From: Crocinitomicaceae bacterium
Lineage (GTDB): Bacteria > Bacteroidota > Bacteroidia > Flavobacteriales_D > Crocinitomicaceae
NCBI GenBank assembly: GCA_022447665.1
Contig: JAKVAQ010000003.1
Location: forward strand, 1-64,000
Direction of reading: 5' to 3'
Length of the DNA: 64,000 nt
Under the pieces are notes generated by a model. The model searched no databases and had not been told where the DNA came from. It saw only the letters and a list, made by a program, of their open reading frames with translations. Below are positions 50,328 through 59,990 of this stretch, piece after piece. The position numbers were made by a program, and so were the translations under genes. Within the stretch, counting starts at the first letter, position 1. Every line of letters starts with the position of its first letter.

Positions 50328-50713
50328 TGGACAAACGCATTGTGCTCACTGGAGCAATTTTTATTTTTCTTGGAATTATTCTTGGGGCTTTTGCAGCGCA
50401 TGGTCTCAAGAATATAGTTCCTGAAGAAAAGTATATCATCATTTTTGAAAAAGGAGTTCGTTACCAAATGTACATGGGACTTGGATTTTTGATTGTCGGA
50501 TTTAACGCTTCTAAAGTCGCTTTGTCACTCCGCTTATTTTATTGGTTTGGACTATTGGGCGTAATCATCTTTTCGGGACTTCTATACTTATTATCTATTA
50601 CTCAAATCAAAGTTTTAGGTGCGATTGTTCCTATAGGTGGTACTCTCATGATTCTATCGTGGCTTCTGTTGATCATTAAAATCTGGAAACAAAAATCTAC
50701 TAAAGATTCTTAA
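50327..50713 (+). CDS. DUF423 membrane protein
   Basis: 128 residues with four transmembrane helices. The N-terminus (LTGAIFIFLGIILGAFAAHGL) and FEKGVRYQMYMGLGFL are the DUF423 signatures (relatives of YwdK/YgdD). Function unknown. It overlaps the previous stop by one base (TAATG) and the convergent methyltransferase by 14 bases. Confidence 0.9.
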   Translation: MDKRIVLTGAIFIFLGIILGAFAAHGLKNIVPEEKYIIIFEKGVRYQMYMGLGFLIVGFNASKVALSLRLFYWFGLLGVIIFSGLLYLLSITQIKVLGAIVPIGGTLMILSWLLLIIKIWKQKSTKDS

Positions 50714-51227
50714 AAAACTCCCATAGCACAACGCCAGTGCAAACACTAATATTTAATGAATGTTTCGTACCTATTTGAGGTACTTCAATCACATTATCAA
50801 CGGCATCCACCACTTCTTGCTTCACTCCTTCTACTTCATTACCCATAACTATTGCATATTTCTTTGAAGAATTGATATTGTAATCATTTAGCATGATAGA
50901 GTCTTTGGCCTGTTCTATGGCCAGCGTAATGTATTCATCTTTTAAACTTTCAACTACAGAAAGGACATCTTCCGCATATTCCCATTCAACCGTTTCTGTT
51001 GCTCCTATAGCTGTCTTATGAATTTCACGATGTGGAGGTTGAGCTGTGATTCCACACAAATAAATTTTCTCAATCCTAAAAGCATCAGCGCTTCTAAACA
51101 CTGAACCCACATTATTTAAACTCCTAATATTGTCTAGAACAATAATAATAGGTGTCTTCTCAGATTTCTTGAACTCATCTGCACTTAAACGGTTGAGCTC
51201 TTGTAATTTTAATTTTCTATTACTCAT
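50700..51227 (-). CDS. TrmH/SpoU-family RNA 2'-O-methyltransferase
   Basis: 175 residues, a short SPOUT enzyme without the N-terminal RNA-binding extension. Motif 1 VLDNIRSLNNVGSVFRSADAF (NNVGS, with the conserved Arg), motif 2 YAIVMGNEVEGV and motif 3 VPQIGTKHSLNISV (the trefoil knot and SAM pocket) are all present. It methylates ribose of tRNA or rRNA; the exact target is unknown. Overlaps the HD gene upstream by 4 bases (ATGA). Confidence 0.92.
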   Translation of the reverse strand: MSNRKLKLQELNRLSADEFKKSEKTPIIIVLDNIRSLNNVGSVFRSADAFRIEKIYLCGITAQPPHREIHKTAIGATETVEWEYAEDVLSVVESLKDEYITLAIEQAKDSIMLNDYNINSSKKYAIVMGNEVEGVKQEVVDAVDNVIEVPQIGTKHSLNISVCTGVVLWEFFKNL

Positions 51228-51835
51228 TCGGGTAATTGTGACTCAAGGTATTTTATCCAATTCTCTTTTTTATTCTGCCTTCTTTCAATAGCTGTATTTG
51301 TGTAATAGCAATGATGATTCTTTAAATACGTGACTTGATCTCTTAACCATTGTTCTTCAGAAAGGTCAGCCCCAAAACACAACATTTCCTCATAGAGATT
51401 TCTCGCTTGAACTATATAATTAGGAGTACCCAAATAATCGTGATCCGCATCGCAAATAATCTCTTCCAATAGATTGGATGGATCATGTCCGTGCTGAGTA
51501 GCAAGAATAATGGATGAAATCTCTCTAATCGAATCCTCATCTACATTATAGCGTTCTAAAAACGATCTCATTATTCGAACACCATTTTCCTCATTTTCAT
51601 GATATTCCTCTAAATATCCAGCATCATGAAACAATGCAGCATAACGCAAATTTAGAACGCCTTCTTCATCTACATTTTCAGCTTGAGAATAATAAATAAC
51701 AGCCTCTTCTACACTCAAGGTATGCGCTAAATCATGATAACATAAATCTCTATTTAGCTCTAGTTCAAGCTTCTCCAGAATCTCTTGCCTGATTTCTTGA
51801 AACACCTCTCTTTTATGCTGAAACTTGCTGTTCAC
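51224..51835 (-). CDS. HD-domain phosphohydrolase
   Basis: Up to 203 residues. The HD metal motifs are in order: YHDLAHT (H..D), AALFHDAGY (HD), TQHGHD and CDADHDYLG (terminal D). These bind metals that cleave phosphate esters, for instance nucleotides. The longest frame starts at GTG 51835, but the -7 box TATATTTG ends at 51840, so the GTG at 51805 (codon 11) may be the real start. Coupled to the methyltransferase by a 4-base overlap. Confidence 0.82.
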   Translation of the reverse strand: MNSKFQHKREVFQEIRQEILEKLELELNRDLCYHDLAHTLSVEEAVIYYSQAENVDEEGVLNLRYAALFHDAGYLEEYHENEENGVRIMRSFLERYNVDEDSIREISSIILATQHGHDPSNLLEEIICDADHDYLGTPNYIVQARNLYEEMLCFGADLSEEQWLRDQVTYLKNHHCYYTNTAIERRQNKKENWIKYLESQLPE

Positions 51836-51839
51836 AATT

Positions 51840-51872
51840 CAAATATACTAGTTCTTAACTCCCTAAAACCAA
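51840..51872 (-). promoter_or_regulatory. Promoter of the HD hydrolase gene
   Basis: Minus strand TTG (51872-51870), 22 bases, TATATTTG (51847-51840). The transcript would begin at about the first GTG, so that start would have no leader. Confidence 0.45.
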
Positions 51873-51983
51873 GGATTATTATAAAATCCATTCAACTTTT
51901 ACATGTGAATAAAAACGAAGCCCTCCTTATAAAAGCAGGACTTGCATAGGATATCTTAGCGAGTTAAAGTTCATCTATCACCT

Positions 51984-52529
51984 ATGTTAGGATCATTAAT
52001 TAAGAGAAAACTTGACGCTGATAAAATGGCGAATGTCTTTGTTAACGCGTTCAATGAAGTAATTGAATCAGGCTTTGATGAAGTTGCTGAGATGATTAAC
52101 GAGGATCCAGCCTTTATTGATTGTCCTCAAATTAACAAGAACTACGAAGACGCCTTTTTAATGATCGTTTTAGCAGGTAATCTACGCTTTTTCGAAGATC
52201 ACTTCTCCAAACAAGAAGAAATAGAGATTAAGCAGTTGATTGAACATAAATTTGCTGCTATTTATGATATGAATGCAGGGGATTTCGATGCCATCCTTTC
52301 AGAGTATGATTCTTTTATTTCAAGAGTGAATCACCCTTCTAAAAACACACTTTATGGAATGTCAAAGGCGGTATTCCATAAATTCAAGCTAAATAACTTT
52401 CAAGAAGAATACTTCAAAAACCTAAATACTCCCAATCCTTTATTCTTAAAAAGAATGGATGATATCATTACCAACTTCCTTTGGGACTGGGAACAATTCT
52501 TCAAAAAGCACAAGTTAAATATCGCTTAG
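51984..52529 (+). CDS. Unknown small helical cytoplasmic protein
   Basis: 181 residues, mostly alpha-helical, no signal peptide or membrane segment, rich in aromatic residues near the C-terminus (FLWDWEQFFKKHK). I recognise no family. It stands alone on the plus strand between the divergent HD gene and the T9SS metalloprotease. Its codon use and length are consistent with a real gene. Confidence 0.65.
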   Translation: MLGSLIKRKLDADKMANVFVNAFNEVIESGFDEVAEMINEDPAFIDCPQINKNYEDAFLMIVLAGNLRFFEDHFSKQEEIEIKQLIEHKFAAIYDMNAGDFDAILSEYDSFISRVNHPSKNTLYGMSKAVFHKFKLNNFQEEYFKNLNTPNPLFLKRMDDIITNFLWDWEQFFKKHKLNIA

Positions 52530-52598
52530 AACTATCTGATATTTAACCCTTTTCTTTCGATTTTTTTCATAACTTAGGATTCTCACAAAAACTCAGAC

Positions 52599-55500
52599 AT
52601 GAAAAAAATATACCTTCTACTAGGGGGATGTTTTTTGGTGGGCTCTGCACATGCACAAATCACCGAAGAACTCAAACCTCTAGAAAGTACTTCTGCGTCT
52701 TCAGCAGGAATGGCAATTAAACACATTATTGATACAGAAATTGGACATGGAGTTGGAGGCCATCATTGTGGTGCTCATGACCTAACCAAAGAATATTACG
52801 AATCAATAGGAATGTGGGAAGAATTTCAGGAATCAGTTGAGGAAGGAATCGCTATTTCTGAAGATTTCTCATATACTAAGACTCCTGGAACGAATACTAT
52901 TTCTGTAATCTTTCACGTAGTACATAACCCTGATAATCCAGCGGAAAATGTATCCTATACGGACATCATGACTGTTTACAACGATTTAGTGGAAGACTTC
53001 TCTAAAACGAATGCTGATACTATTGATGCAAGAACAAGTTTTGGATTTATTCCTGCCGATCCGAACATTAATTTCTGTTTGGCAACAAAAGAACCAGACG
53101 GAACACCTCTTGTGGAAGAAGGAGTAATCCGTGTTTCTACAACAGAAGATTGGTATGATTCAGATGGTGGTGAAGAGAATAAAATGAAGTCTTCAGCTAC
53201 TGGAGGATCGGATATTTGGGACAGAAATGATTACCTAAATATTTATATCTGTGATATTTCAAATGGTGCTTCATTCGGAACAGCTGGTTATGCCTACAGA
53301 CCTTCAACAACATTGCTACCTCCTTCTGGATGGGACGGAATTGTATTGGATTATAACCTAGGTGTTACAAACGAAAACGTGCTAACGCATGAGGTAGGTC
53401 ACTATTTAGGACTTGATCACACATGGGGTGGATCTGGCGGATGTGGATCTGACGATGGATTCGCTGATACACCAAACACTGCAGGCCCTTCTTTTGATTA
53501 CGGAGGATCTTGTTCAGGGTCTCAAACTACTTGTGGTTCTACTCAGACACAATACGAAAACTATATGGATTACTCCAACTGTACTGTAATGTTTACAGAA
53601 GATCAGTCAACTTACATGCAGTTAATCCTTCAAGGTATTCGCTCATCTTTATTATTATCACCTGGATGTGATCCAGTTGAGGCTCCTCCTGTGAGTGCAT
53701 TTGATGCATTAGCATCTGGATCAGCACCTTACATTGTTGGTGTTGGTGGCGCAGTTTCATTAATCGATGAGTCTACAAACCTACCTACAGGATGGGCTTG
53801 GACAGTTTCAGGAACTGAAGGTGTTGATTGGAACTATACTTCTGGAACTTCTGCAACTGATCAAAACCCAATTGTAGAGTTTTACACTGTAGGGTTCTAT
53901 GACATTGGTTTAACTGCATCAAACTTTTGGGGTACAGATGCTACTCCTGCAGATTCAATTGGATTTGTTGAAGTGGTTGCTCCTTCAGCGGGCTCTGCAT
54001 GTGATACTTTAAGAAATTACGATCCAGTAACAGAAGGTTTCGCTGCCTATTTATTAACTGGTGTTTTCGGTCCAACTTGGGATGATTGGGGTTACTTACC
54101 TGGTCATGGAGGATATGACTTTGGTGGCGCTACGGGATTACAGCCAATAACTCAATATGCAGAACTTTACACCTCACCGACCACTTCAGAAGTAAGAAGA
54201 CTTATTTTCCCTGTATTCCAGGCTGATGATTTGGGCGTAGCTGATGGTGAAATTAGAATTGGTATTCACCAAGATGATGCAGGAGGTACTCCGGGTACAG
54301 AAATTGTGGAGGACACTTTCGCAATTGCTGACCTGACTGCTGGTTTCTATAACATCGTGAATTTTAGTGATCCAGCAGAAGTAACCGGTAATTTCTGGAT
54401 AACTTATGAATTTGATTATGACGCAACACAGGATACTTTACTTCTTGGTTGCGTAAACTTTGGAGACCGTGATGCCACAACAGGCTTAAATACATTGTAC
54501 CTTGAAACAAACGGTACATGGTACGAAACTACTGACTTATGGGGTGGTTGGGAAACATCAATGTATACAGATGTATTACTTTCTAATGGTGATGACCCAG
54601 TTGCTGACTATGTAATAAGTGAAACGGAAATATGTGTTGGTGGTTCTATTGACGTTAATAGTTCCCCTTCTACTAATGCAACGGATTACGAGTGGTTACA
54701 AACGGAAGACCTTAGTTCTCCACCAACTCCAATTATTTCTACATCAACTGACCCGGCAACAACTTTCACATACTCTGGAACTGCTGGAACTTATGGGGTA
54801 GTTCTTTATGCTGATGGTGCTTGTAAAACAGACGTTGCAACTGTAGATATCACTGTTAATGATGCAGTAGGCTATTCAACCAGTGTAACACATACTACGT
54901 GTGGATATAACAATGGAATTATCGATTTAACTGGTACCGGTGGTGATGGAGTTTATGAATATTCGGTTAACGGTGGAGGATCATTCTCTTCATCAGGAAC
55001 ATTCACTGATTTACCTGCTGGAGATTATGATATTGTTGTTAGAACCAATGGTGACAATTGTGAGGGCACAGGAACCATAACTGTTAATGCATCAACTGCA
55101 TTTGAAGCAACAGTTTCAGCTTCTGTGGCAATTTGCCCTGGTGACGATGTTGACATCACTGCAAGTGGTGGGGTTAGTTATGAGTGGTTTGATGGTTCTA
55201 CCTCATTAGGAACAACTCCTACAGTTAACGTTACTCCTGCAACAACTACTTCATACAACTGTATTGTAGTTGACGGATCAGGGTGTGAGAGTTCAGTATT
55301 TACTACTGTGACTGTGGATCCATTAGATGACGCAACGTTCAACTTTTTTGACTTCTGCTTTGGAGCTGCGAACTCTGCTGTAGACATTGCCACTACTGGA
55401 GGGACATTTAGTTTTGATCCAGCTCCTGGAGATGGAGCGTCAATCAACCCTACAACGGGAGAAATCACTGATGAAGTTCTAGGAACAACTTACTCAGTTA

Positions 55501-56693
55501 AGTATACAGTTGCTGAAGTTTGTGAAAATGACCACGTTGAGACTGTTACTGTGAACTCTGTGGATGACCCTTCATTCGTTACTTCGGATTTCTGTGATGG
55601 TGATGTTAATGTTGTTTCAAGTATAGCAACGCCTAGTGGTACATTTACTTATGATGGTACAGATGCAAGTTCAATTGACCCAGCAACAGGTGTAATTACC
55701 GGTGGTATTCCAGGAACATCTTACGAAATCACTTATGACACTCCTCCTGGAATTTGTTCTGCAACTTCTTCGGTTACAATTACGGTATTAGAGAATCCAG
55801 TTATCTCATTGGTTTCGACTACTGACCCACTTTGTAATGGAGAAGCGACCGGAGCTATTGACATTTCTACTTCAGGTCCAACAATTGATTCATACGATTG
55901 GGGCGGAGCAGGAACAACCGAAGATATCTCTGGATTAGCTGCGGGCGATTACACAATTATTGTTGATGCAGTAGGATGTACAGATACTGAAACGTATACA
56001 TTAACTGACCCGGCTGCAATTGTTATTGATGACTTAACTACTACAGATGTTGATTGTAATGGTGATGCTACTGGAACAGCTGTTACAACAGCAAGTGGCG
56101 GTACAGGAACTTTATCATACGATTATGGCGGAGCTGATGAAACTGCATTACCTGTGGGTCTATACTCAGTAACAGTAACGGATGACAACGGGTGTACAGT
56201 AGATCAAGCATTTACAATTAACGAACCTGCACCTATTGACATTACCGCTGTTGTAACTCCTGATGACGGTACTTCTAATGGAGCTATTGATATCTCCGTT
56301 ACTGGTGGTACAGCTCCTTATACTTACTCTTGGAGTAACGGAGAAACTACAGAAGATATATCAGGTTTACCTGCGGGATCATACACTGTAACCGTTACCG
56401 ATGCAAATGGATGTACTTCTGAAGAAACATATCAAGTAATTTCTACTGTTGGAATTGAGAATAATGAGCTTGACGCTGTTCAGTTATTCCCTAATCCAAC
56501 TCAAGGAGAGATTAACTTAATTCTTCCAGGTGAATTTGCTTACACTTTAATGGATGCAAGAGGAAGAAAAATTATTACTAATGTAGACACAGATAACGCT
56601 ATGATAGACTTATCAGCGTACGAATCAGGAATCTATTTTGTACAGATAAGAAAAGGTGATAATCTTGTGACTAAGAAAATAGTATTAAAGTAG
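52599..56693 (+). CDS. T9SS-secreted metzincin metalloprotease with SprB-like repeats
   Basis: 1364 residues. Signal peptide (MKKIYLLLGGCFLVGSAHA), then a pappalysin-type zinc protease domain: HEVGHYLGLDH (H264, E265, H268, H274) is the metzincin HExxHxxGxxH motif and NYMDYSNCTVMF provides the Met-turn. A PKD-like domain (about 365-460), further beta domains, then about four SprB/PKD-like repeats (about 1065-1275, with GxxxGxIDIS..GG..PYxYxW and AGxYTVTVTDxNGC units) and a C-terminal T9SS sorting domain (LFPNPTQGEIN...KKIVLK). It is predicted to be cell-surface attached or released, digesting proteins. A bidirectional terminator follows. Confidence 0.9.
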   Translation: MKKIYLLLGGCFLVGSAHAQITEELKPLESTSASSAGMAIKHIIDTEIGHGVGGHHCGAHDLTKEYYESIGMWEEFQESVEEGIAISEDFSYTKTPGTNTISVIFHVVHNPDNPAENVSYTDIMTVYNDLVEDFSKTNADTIDARTSFGFIPADPNINFCLATKEPDGTPLVEEGVIRVSTTEDWYDSDGGEENKMKSSATGGSDIWDRNDYLNIYICDISNGASFGTAGYAYRPSTTLLPPSGWDGIVLDYNLGVTNENVLTHEVGHYLGLDHTWGGSGGCGSDDGFADTPNTAGPSFDYGGSCSGSQTTCGSTQTQYENYMDYSNCTVMFTEDQSTYMQLILQGIRSSLLLSPGCDPVEAPPVSAFDALASGSAPYIVGVGGAVSLIDESTNLPTGWAWTVSGTEGVDWNYTSGTSATDQNPIVEFYTVGFYDIGLTASNFWGTDATPADSIGFVEVVAPSAGSACDTLRNYDPVTEGFAAYLLTGVFGPTWDDWGYLPGHGGYDFGGATGLQPITQYAELYTSPTTSEVRRLIFPVFQADDLGVADGEIRIGIHQDDAGGTPGTEIVEDTFAIADLTAGFYNIVNFSDPAEVTGNFWITYEFDYDATQDTLLLGCVNFGDRDATTGLNTLYLETNGTWYETTDLWGGWETSMYTDVLLSNGDDPVADYVISETEICVGGSIDVNSSPSTNATDYEWLQTEDLSSPPTPIISTSTDPATTFTYSGTAGTYGVVLYADGACKTDVATVDITVNDAVGYSTSVTHTTCGYNNGIIDLTGTGGDGVYEYSVNGGGSFSSSGTFTDLPAGDYDIVVRTNGDNCEGTGTITVNASTAFEATVSASVAICPGDDVDITASGGVSYEWFDGSTSLGTTPTVNVTPATTTSYNCIVVDGSGCESSVFTTVTVDPLDDATFNFFDFCFGAANSAVDIATTGGTFSFDPAPGDGASINPTTGEITDEVLGTTYSVKYTVAEVCENDHVETVTVNSVDDPSFVTSDFCDGDVNVVSSIATPSGTFTYDGTDASSIDPATGVITGGIPGTSYEITYDTPPGICSATSSVTITVLENPVISLVSTTDPLCNGEATGAIDISTSGPTIDSYDWGGAGTTEDISGLAAGDYTIIVDAVGCTDTETYTLTDPAAIVIDDLTTTDVDCNGDATGTAVTTASGGTGTLSYDYGGADETALPVGLYSVTVTDDNGCTVDQAFTINEPAPIDITAVVTPDDGTSNGAIDISVTGGTAPYTYSWSNGETTEDISGLPAGSYTVTVTDANGCTSEETYQVISTVGIENNELDAVQLFPNPTQGEINLILPGEFAYTLMDARGRKIITNVDTDNAMIDLSAYESGIYFVQIRKGDNLVTKKIVLK

Positions 56694-56763
56694 TTGTTAC
56701 TTTTCGCTAATACATGAATTAGCTTAGTAACCGCATATTTAATCCTCAAGCAAGGATAAAAAG

Positions 56764-56792
56764 AAACCGCGCTGATATCAGCGCGGTTTTTT
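56764..56792. terminator. Bidirectional intrinsic terminator
   Basis: A 26-base perfect palindrome (AAACCGCGCTGAT then its complement, 56764-56789) followed by T-runs on the plus strand (to 56792) and a T-rich stretch on the minus strand. It separates the convergent metalloprotease and bat operons. Confidence 0.92.
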
Positions 56793-56804
56793 AGTTCTTT
56801 ATGA

Positions 56805-57542
56805 TTAATATTTCCAAACTTCTTCGGAGTGTACCCAGCCTTGGACTTGGCCTAATTTAATTTCCAAAAAGCCTTCAGTAGAATTCATTATCTCAAAAAC
56901 AGTTCCTTCATTTAAGGAAGCTATTGATGAGGCACTTGAAGTTGGGTTTGAATAAATTTCAACGGTTTTATTGATAACAACTGCATTGTTTTCAACTTGT
57001 AAGCGGTTTGTATGGAAATAACTTAAGAATATCGATAACACTAACAAGAAGCCAAATACCCATGCCCCGTAAAAGCTAAAGGTCTTTAAAAGATTGTTTT
57101 GAGATCTGAATTTCAGGAGAATTAAAATAGATAAGAAAACTGAAAATATAATTCCAGCGTAAGCCCAGAAATTTTGCGAACGACCAAAGGCCATACCTTC
57201 GAACCAACGCATTAAACTACGCTCATATAACTCAACATCATCCGAGATTTGCGTCTCTAGGAATTCTAAGTCCGCGATAATTTGATCATCAGAAGGATCA
57301 ACCTTTAATCCCATTTGGTAAGCCCAGACTGACTTTCCAAGACTATCAAGTTCAAAATAGGTTCTACCGATGTTACTATAGACACCACTGGAATGATTTC
57401 CTTTTTGAATTTCTTTTTTGAATAAAACCAATGCTATTTCGTAATTGCCTGCATTATATTCTTTCACGCCCTTTTCAAAGTCATTTCCGAAAGCAAATAC
57501 TGACGTCAGTATGAAAATCCCTATGAGTAATACTCTATTCAT
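56805..57542 (-). CDS. batE: BatE: TPR and SH3-like aerotolerance protein
   Basis: 245 residues: signal or membrane anchor (MNRVLLIGIFILTSVFAFG), two TPR units (about 22-90), two transmembrane helices (about 125-180) and a C-terminal bacterial SH3-like domain (VEIYSNPTSSASSIASLNEGT...GWVHSEEVW). This order is that of BatE. The Bat proteins form membrane complexes that support growth under oxidative or aerobic stress; biochemical details are unsettled. Start overlaps the batD stop (TAATG). Confidence 0.85.
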   Translation of the reverse strand: MNRVLLIGIFILTSVFAFGNDFEKGVKEYNAGNYEIALVLFKKEIQKGNHSSGVYSNIGRTYFELDSLGKSVWAYQMGLKVDPSDDQIIADLEFLETQISDDVELYERSLMRWFEGMAFGRSQNFWAYAGIIFSVFLSILILLKFRSQNNLLKTFSFYGAWVFGFLLVLSIFLSYFHTNRLQVENNAVVINKTVEIYSNPTSSASSIASLNEGTVFEIMNSTEGFLEIKLGQVQGWVHSEEVWKY

Positions 57543-59218
57543 TAAACAACGCGATTTAAATCATTAATTAAGACTTTTACTTCGTGAGCTACACCAGATA
57601 AATCAGATTGCGCAATGGGTGCATAAGCCGACATTTCCAGTTTATTCCAAAGAGATTTAAACTTACCCTTCAATTCCTCACTAACACCTTTACTTTCTAT
57701 AGCAGTCAAAAGTGAAACCTCAGTGATATTTGCTCTAGACAAGCCAAGTTTAACCATCATAAAATCTTCCAACACTCCCTTCAATTTTTGCGAAGCATTC
57801 GATTCAATCAGATTTATTTGCTGAATTTGCTTAATGGCTGTATTAGCTGCCGATCTACGCTTACCCCTTAATAATTGCTCTTCCGATAAATTGGCTCTAG
57901 AACGTTTGTACAATAAAAAAGCACTTATCAATAGTAGAGGACTTATGCTTCCTCCAACGTGCAGCAATCCACCGAATAACTCATTCTCCTTGCTGTTAAT
58001 TTTATGTTCTTCGGTCACTCCAGAAAGCGACGTTTGCCCTGAATAAGATTTCTCTACGCGGTTCTTATAGACCTTACCATAATCTTCATTTCCCGAATTC
58101 ACAGTTATCGTCATCTTATCCGTACCAACTAGTTCGTACTTTTCAGTATTGTAATTGAAAAAAGCAAGTGCAAAGGGTTGAACATCAAATTCACCTGCTT
58201 CTTCAGGAACAATAGCGAATTTATACCTTACTTCCCCTTGGATCCCCTTTGGTGTTGCTTTTGTGTCCGTAAAAATTTCTGGATCGTGAACAAAAAATCC
58301 TTCGGGTAGCTCTAGCATGGGCTCACTCATTTGATCAAAGTTTCCAACCCCCTTTATTGTAATATCTAGATCAATTGCCTCCCCCACATTAACATTCGTC
58401 TTGGATATATCATACATTAATTCAATATCTCCAACTAAACCTTTAAAGTATTCAGGCGCCCCATTAGGTAAGGGTAAAACCTCAATTTCTAGTTTGTTCG
58501 AAATCCCCTCTAAACGTTTTACATTAAAAAAGTCTATTTCCTTCTGTAAAACACCGGTATAAGGCATAATTTGTACTGTACCTTCTTTCGTACCATAAGC
58601 CACCTCTCGAGATAAATCTACTTGGTAATAGTTTTGGTTAGCCGAGACTACTCTATTTAACGTAATTTCTTCTCGTTTTAAATTCTCGGCTGTACCTTGT
58701 GTAATAACTTCAATACTAGAAGGCTGTTCTACCGAATAAAAGGTAGTTGTTAATATAAAAGGCTCCCCTACATACACCTTCTCTTTTGTGGAGGTAAGTT
58801 TTATATAATTCTGAATAGCGTCTGGACTTATATTGTTAAGCTGATCGGAATCCACCACCTCAATAGTGATCTTATCACCATATATGGTTTCCTTGCCACA
58901 GGTCATTTTAGGAGCACCAATCGTGTATTTTCCTTTTTTGAGCGCTTGTAGCGTGTAGGTATATGAATATGTTGTGCTTTGGGAAGCGTTTCCATTATAA
59001 TTACTGTATGATGAACTTTGTCCTACCATCGGTCCTGCTGCCACCTGAACCCCTTTAAACTTTGGAAGATCAAGTTCACAGTTTTGATTCATAATTATTT
59101 CATACGTGAATTTCTCCCCCTCTTGCAGTACTAGTTTACTCACACCAACTTTAATAGAAGCTTGTGAGATTGCTAAGAACCCGATGAAAAGAAAACAATA
59201 TATGAACAGAAACCTCAC
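57542..59218 (-). CDS. batD: BatD: oxygen tolerance protein
   Basis: 558 residues. Signal peptide, then three beta-sandwich domains of the BatD family (about 20-400, with GVSKLVLQEGEKFTYEI and EPFILTTTFYSVEQP as the starts of the repeats), one transmembrane helix near residue 415-435 and a cytoplasmic helical tail of about 120 residues. The periplasmic domains may bind the VWA proteins. The start is GTG 59218. Fourth gene of the bat set in transcription order after batC. Confidence 0.85.
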   Translation of the reverse strand: MRFLFIYCFLFIGFLAISQASIKVGVSKLVLQEGEKFTYEIIMNQNCELDLPKFKGVQVAAGPMVGQSSSYSNYNGNASQSTTYSYTYTLQALKKGKYTIGAPKMTCGKETIYGDKITIEVVDSDQLNNISPDAIQNYIKLTSTKEKVYVGEPFILTTTFYSVEQPSSIEVITQGTAENLKREEITLNRVVSANQNYYQVDLSREVAYGTKEGTVQIMPYTGVLQKEIDFFNVKRLEGISNKLEIEVLPLPNGAPEYFKGLVGDIELMYDISKTNVNVGEAIDLDITIKGVGNFDQMSEPMLELPEGFFVHDPEIFTDTKATPKGIQGEVRYKFAIVPEEAGEFDVQPFALAFFNYNTEKYELVGTDKMTITVNSGNEDYGKVYKNRVEKSYSGQTSLSGVTEEHKINSKENELFGGLLHVGGSISPLLLISAFLLYKRSRANLSEEQLLRGKRRSAANTAIKQIQQINLIESNASQKLKGVLEDFMMVKLGLSRANITEVSLLTAIESKGVSEELKGKFKSLWNKLEMSAYAPIAQSDLSGVAHEVKVLINDLNRVV

Positions 59219-59222
59219 TTAT

Positions 59223-59990
59223 TTACCAATCTTTTTTCTGTGCTTTTCCATTCGCAACAACCTTTTCGTTGTCTAGCTTTTCTTGTAATTTCTTCTCAGC
59301 ACGAAAAGCACTCTTCAATATTTTTTCGGCCTCCTCTTTTGTCATTTCTTTTGTGTATCCTGAGCTATTATTCTCAGGACCCTCTTCATTTTGAGAGTTG
59401 TTGTTATCTCCCTGTTCTCCTCCATCTTCTTCTTGCTCATCTCCTCCATTATCTTCATTCTCTCCGTTATTTTCAGACTCTTCACCTTCATTTCCCTCAT
59501 CACCGTTTTCACCTTCATTCCCTTGTTCTCCTTCAGATTGTTGGGGTTGATTTTGTTGTTGTTCTTTCAACAATTCTTGTGCATAAGCAAGATTATACCG
59601 TGTTGATTCATCTGATGGATTCAACCTTAAGGCCTGCTTGTAAGCTTCAATAGCATCCTTAAGTTTATTAGTTACCATGTGAGTATTTCCTAAGTTATGA
59701 TAGGCTTTAGCTTTATCAAAATTAGTAGGTGCCATATCGGCAAAACTAGAATAAAGTTCACCAGCCTTCTCATATTCCTCTAATCTAAAATATGCATTGG
59801 CCAAATTATAATTTGCCTTAAAATCAATTGGATTTTCATCTACTGCCTTCTGAAAATAGTAACGTGCATCTTCAAAATCCTCTGCCTCATAATTAGAGAA
59901 TCCCCTGTCCATATTCTTTTTATAAAGGTCCTGACTTAAGGCATGTCCGCACCAAAACAACATCAACCCAATGAATAAAATCCTAACCAT
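59223..59990 (-). CDS. batC: BatC: TPR protein with acidic linker
   Basis: About 255 residues. Signal peptide (MVRILFIGLMLFWCGHALSQ), four TPR units (about 25-140, e.g. FKANYNLANAYFRLEEYEKAGELYSSF), an extremely acidic Glu/Gly/Asn linker (about 150-215), and a C-terminal TKEEAEKILKSAFRAEKKLQEKL helix. This is the BatC architecture. I use ATG 59990; the longer frame starting at 60038 lies within the batB coding region. Overlaps batB by 8 bases. Confidence 0.85.
   Translation of the reverse strand: MVRILFIGLMLFWCGHALSQDLYKKNMDRGFSNYEAEDFEDARYYFQKAVDENPIDFKANYNLANAYFRLEEYEKAGELYSSFADMAPTNFDKAKAYHNLGNTHMVTNKLKDAIEAYKQALRLNPSDESTRYNLAYAQELLKEQQQNQPQQSEGEQGNEGENGDEGNEGEESENNGENEDNGGDEQEEDGGEQGDNNNSQNEEGPENNSSGYTKEMTKEEAEKILKSAFRAEKKLQEKLDNEKVVANGKAQKKDW

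Noticed and set aside
51925-51955. Weak hairpin (AAGCCCTCCT...AGGACTT) upstream of the unknown protein at 51984
   Set aside because: Mismatched stem and no transcript that would need to end there in either direction.
59240-59653. Long open frame on the plus strand opposite batC
   Set aside because: It is the complement of the repetitive acidic Glu/Gly/Asn linker of batC, which leaves the opposite strand free of stops; no start context or family resemblance.
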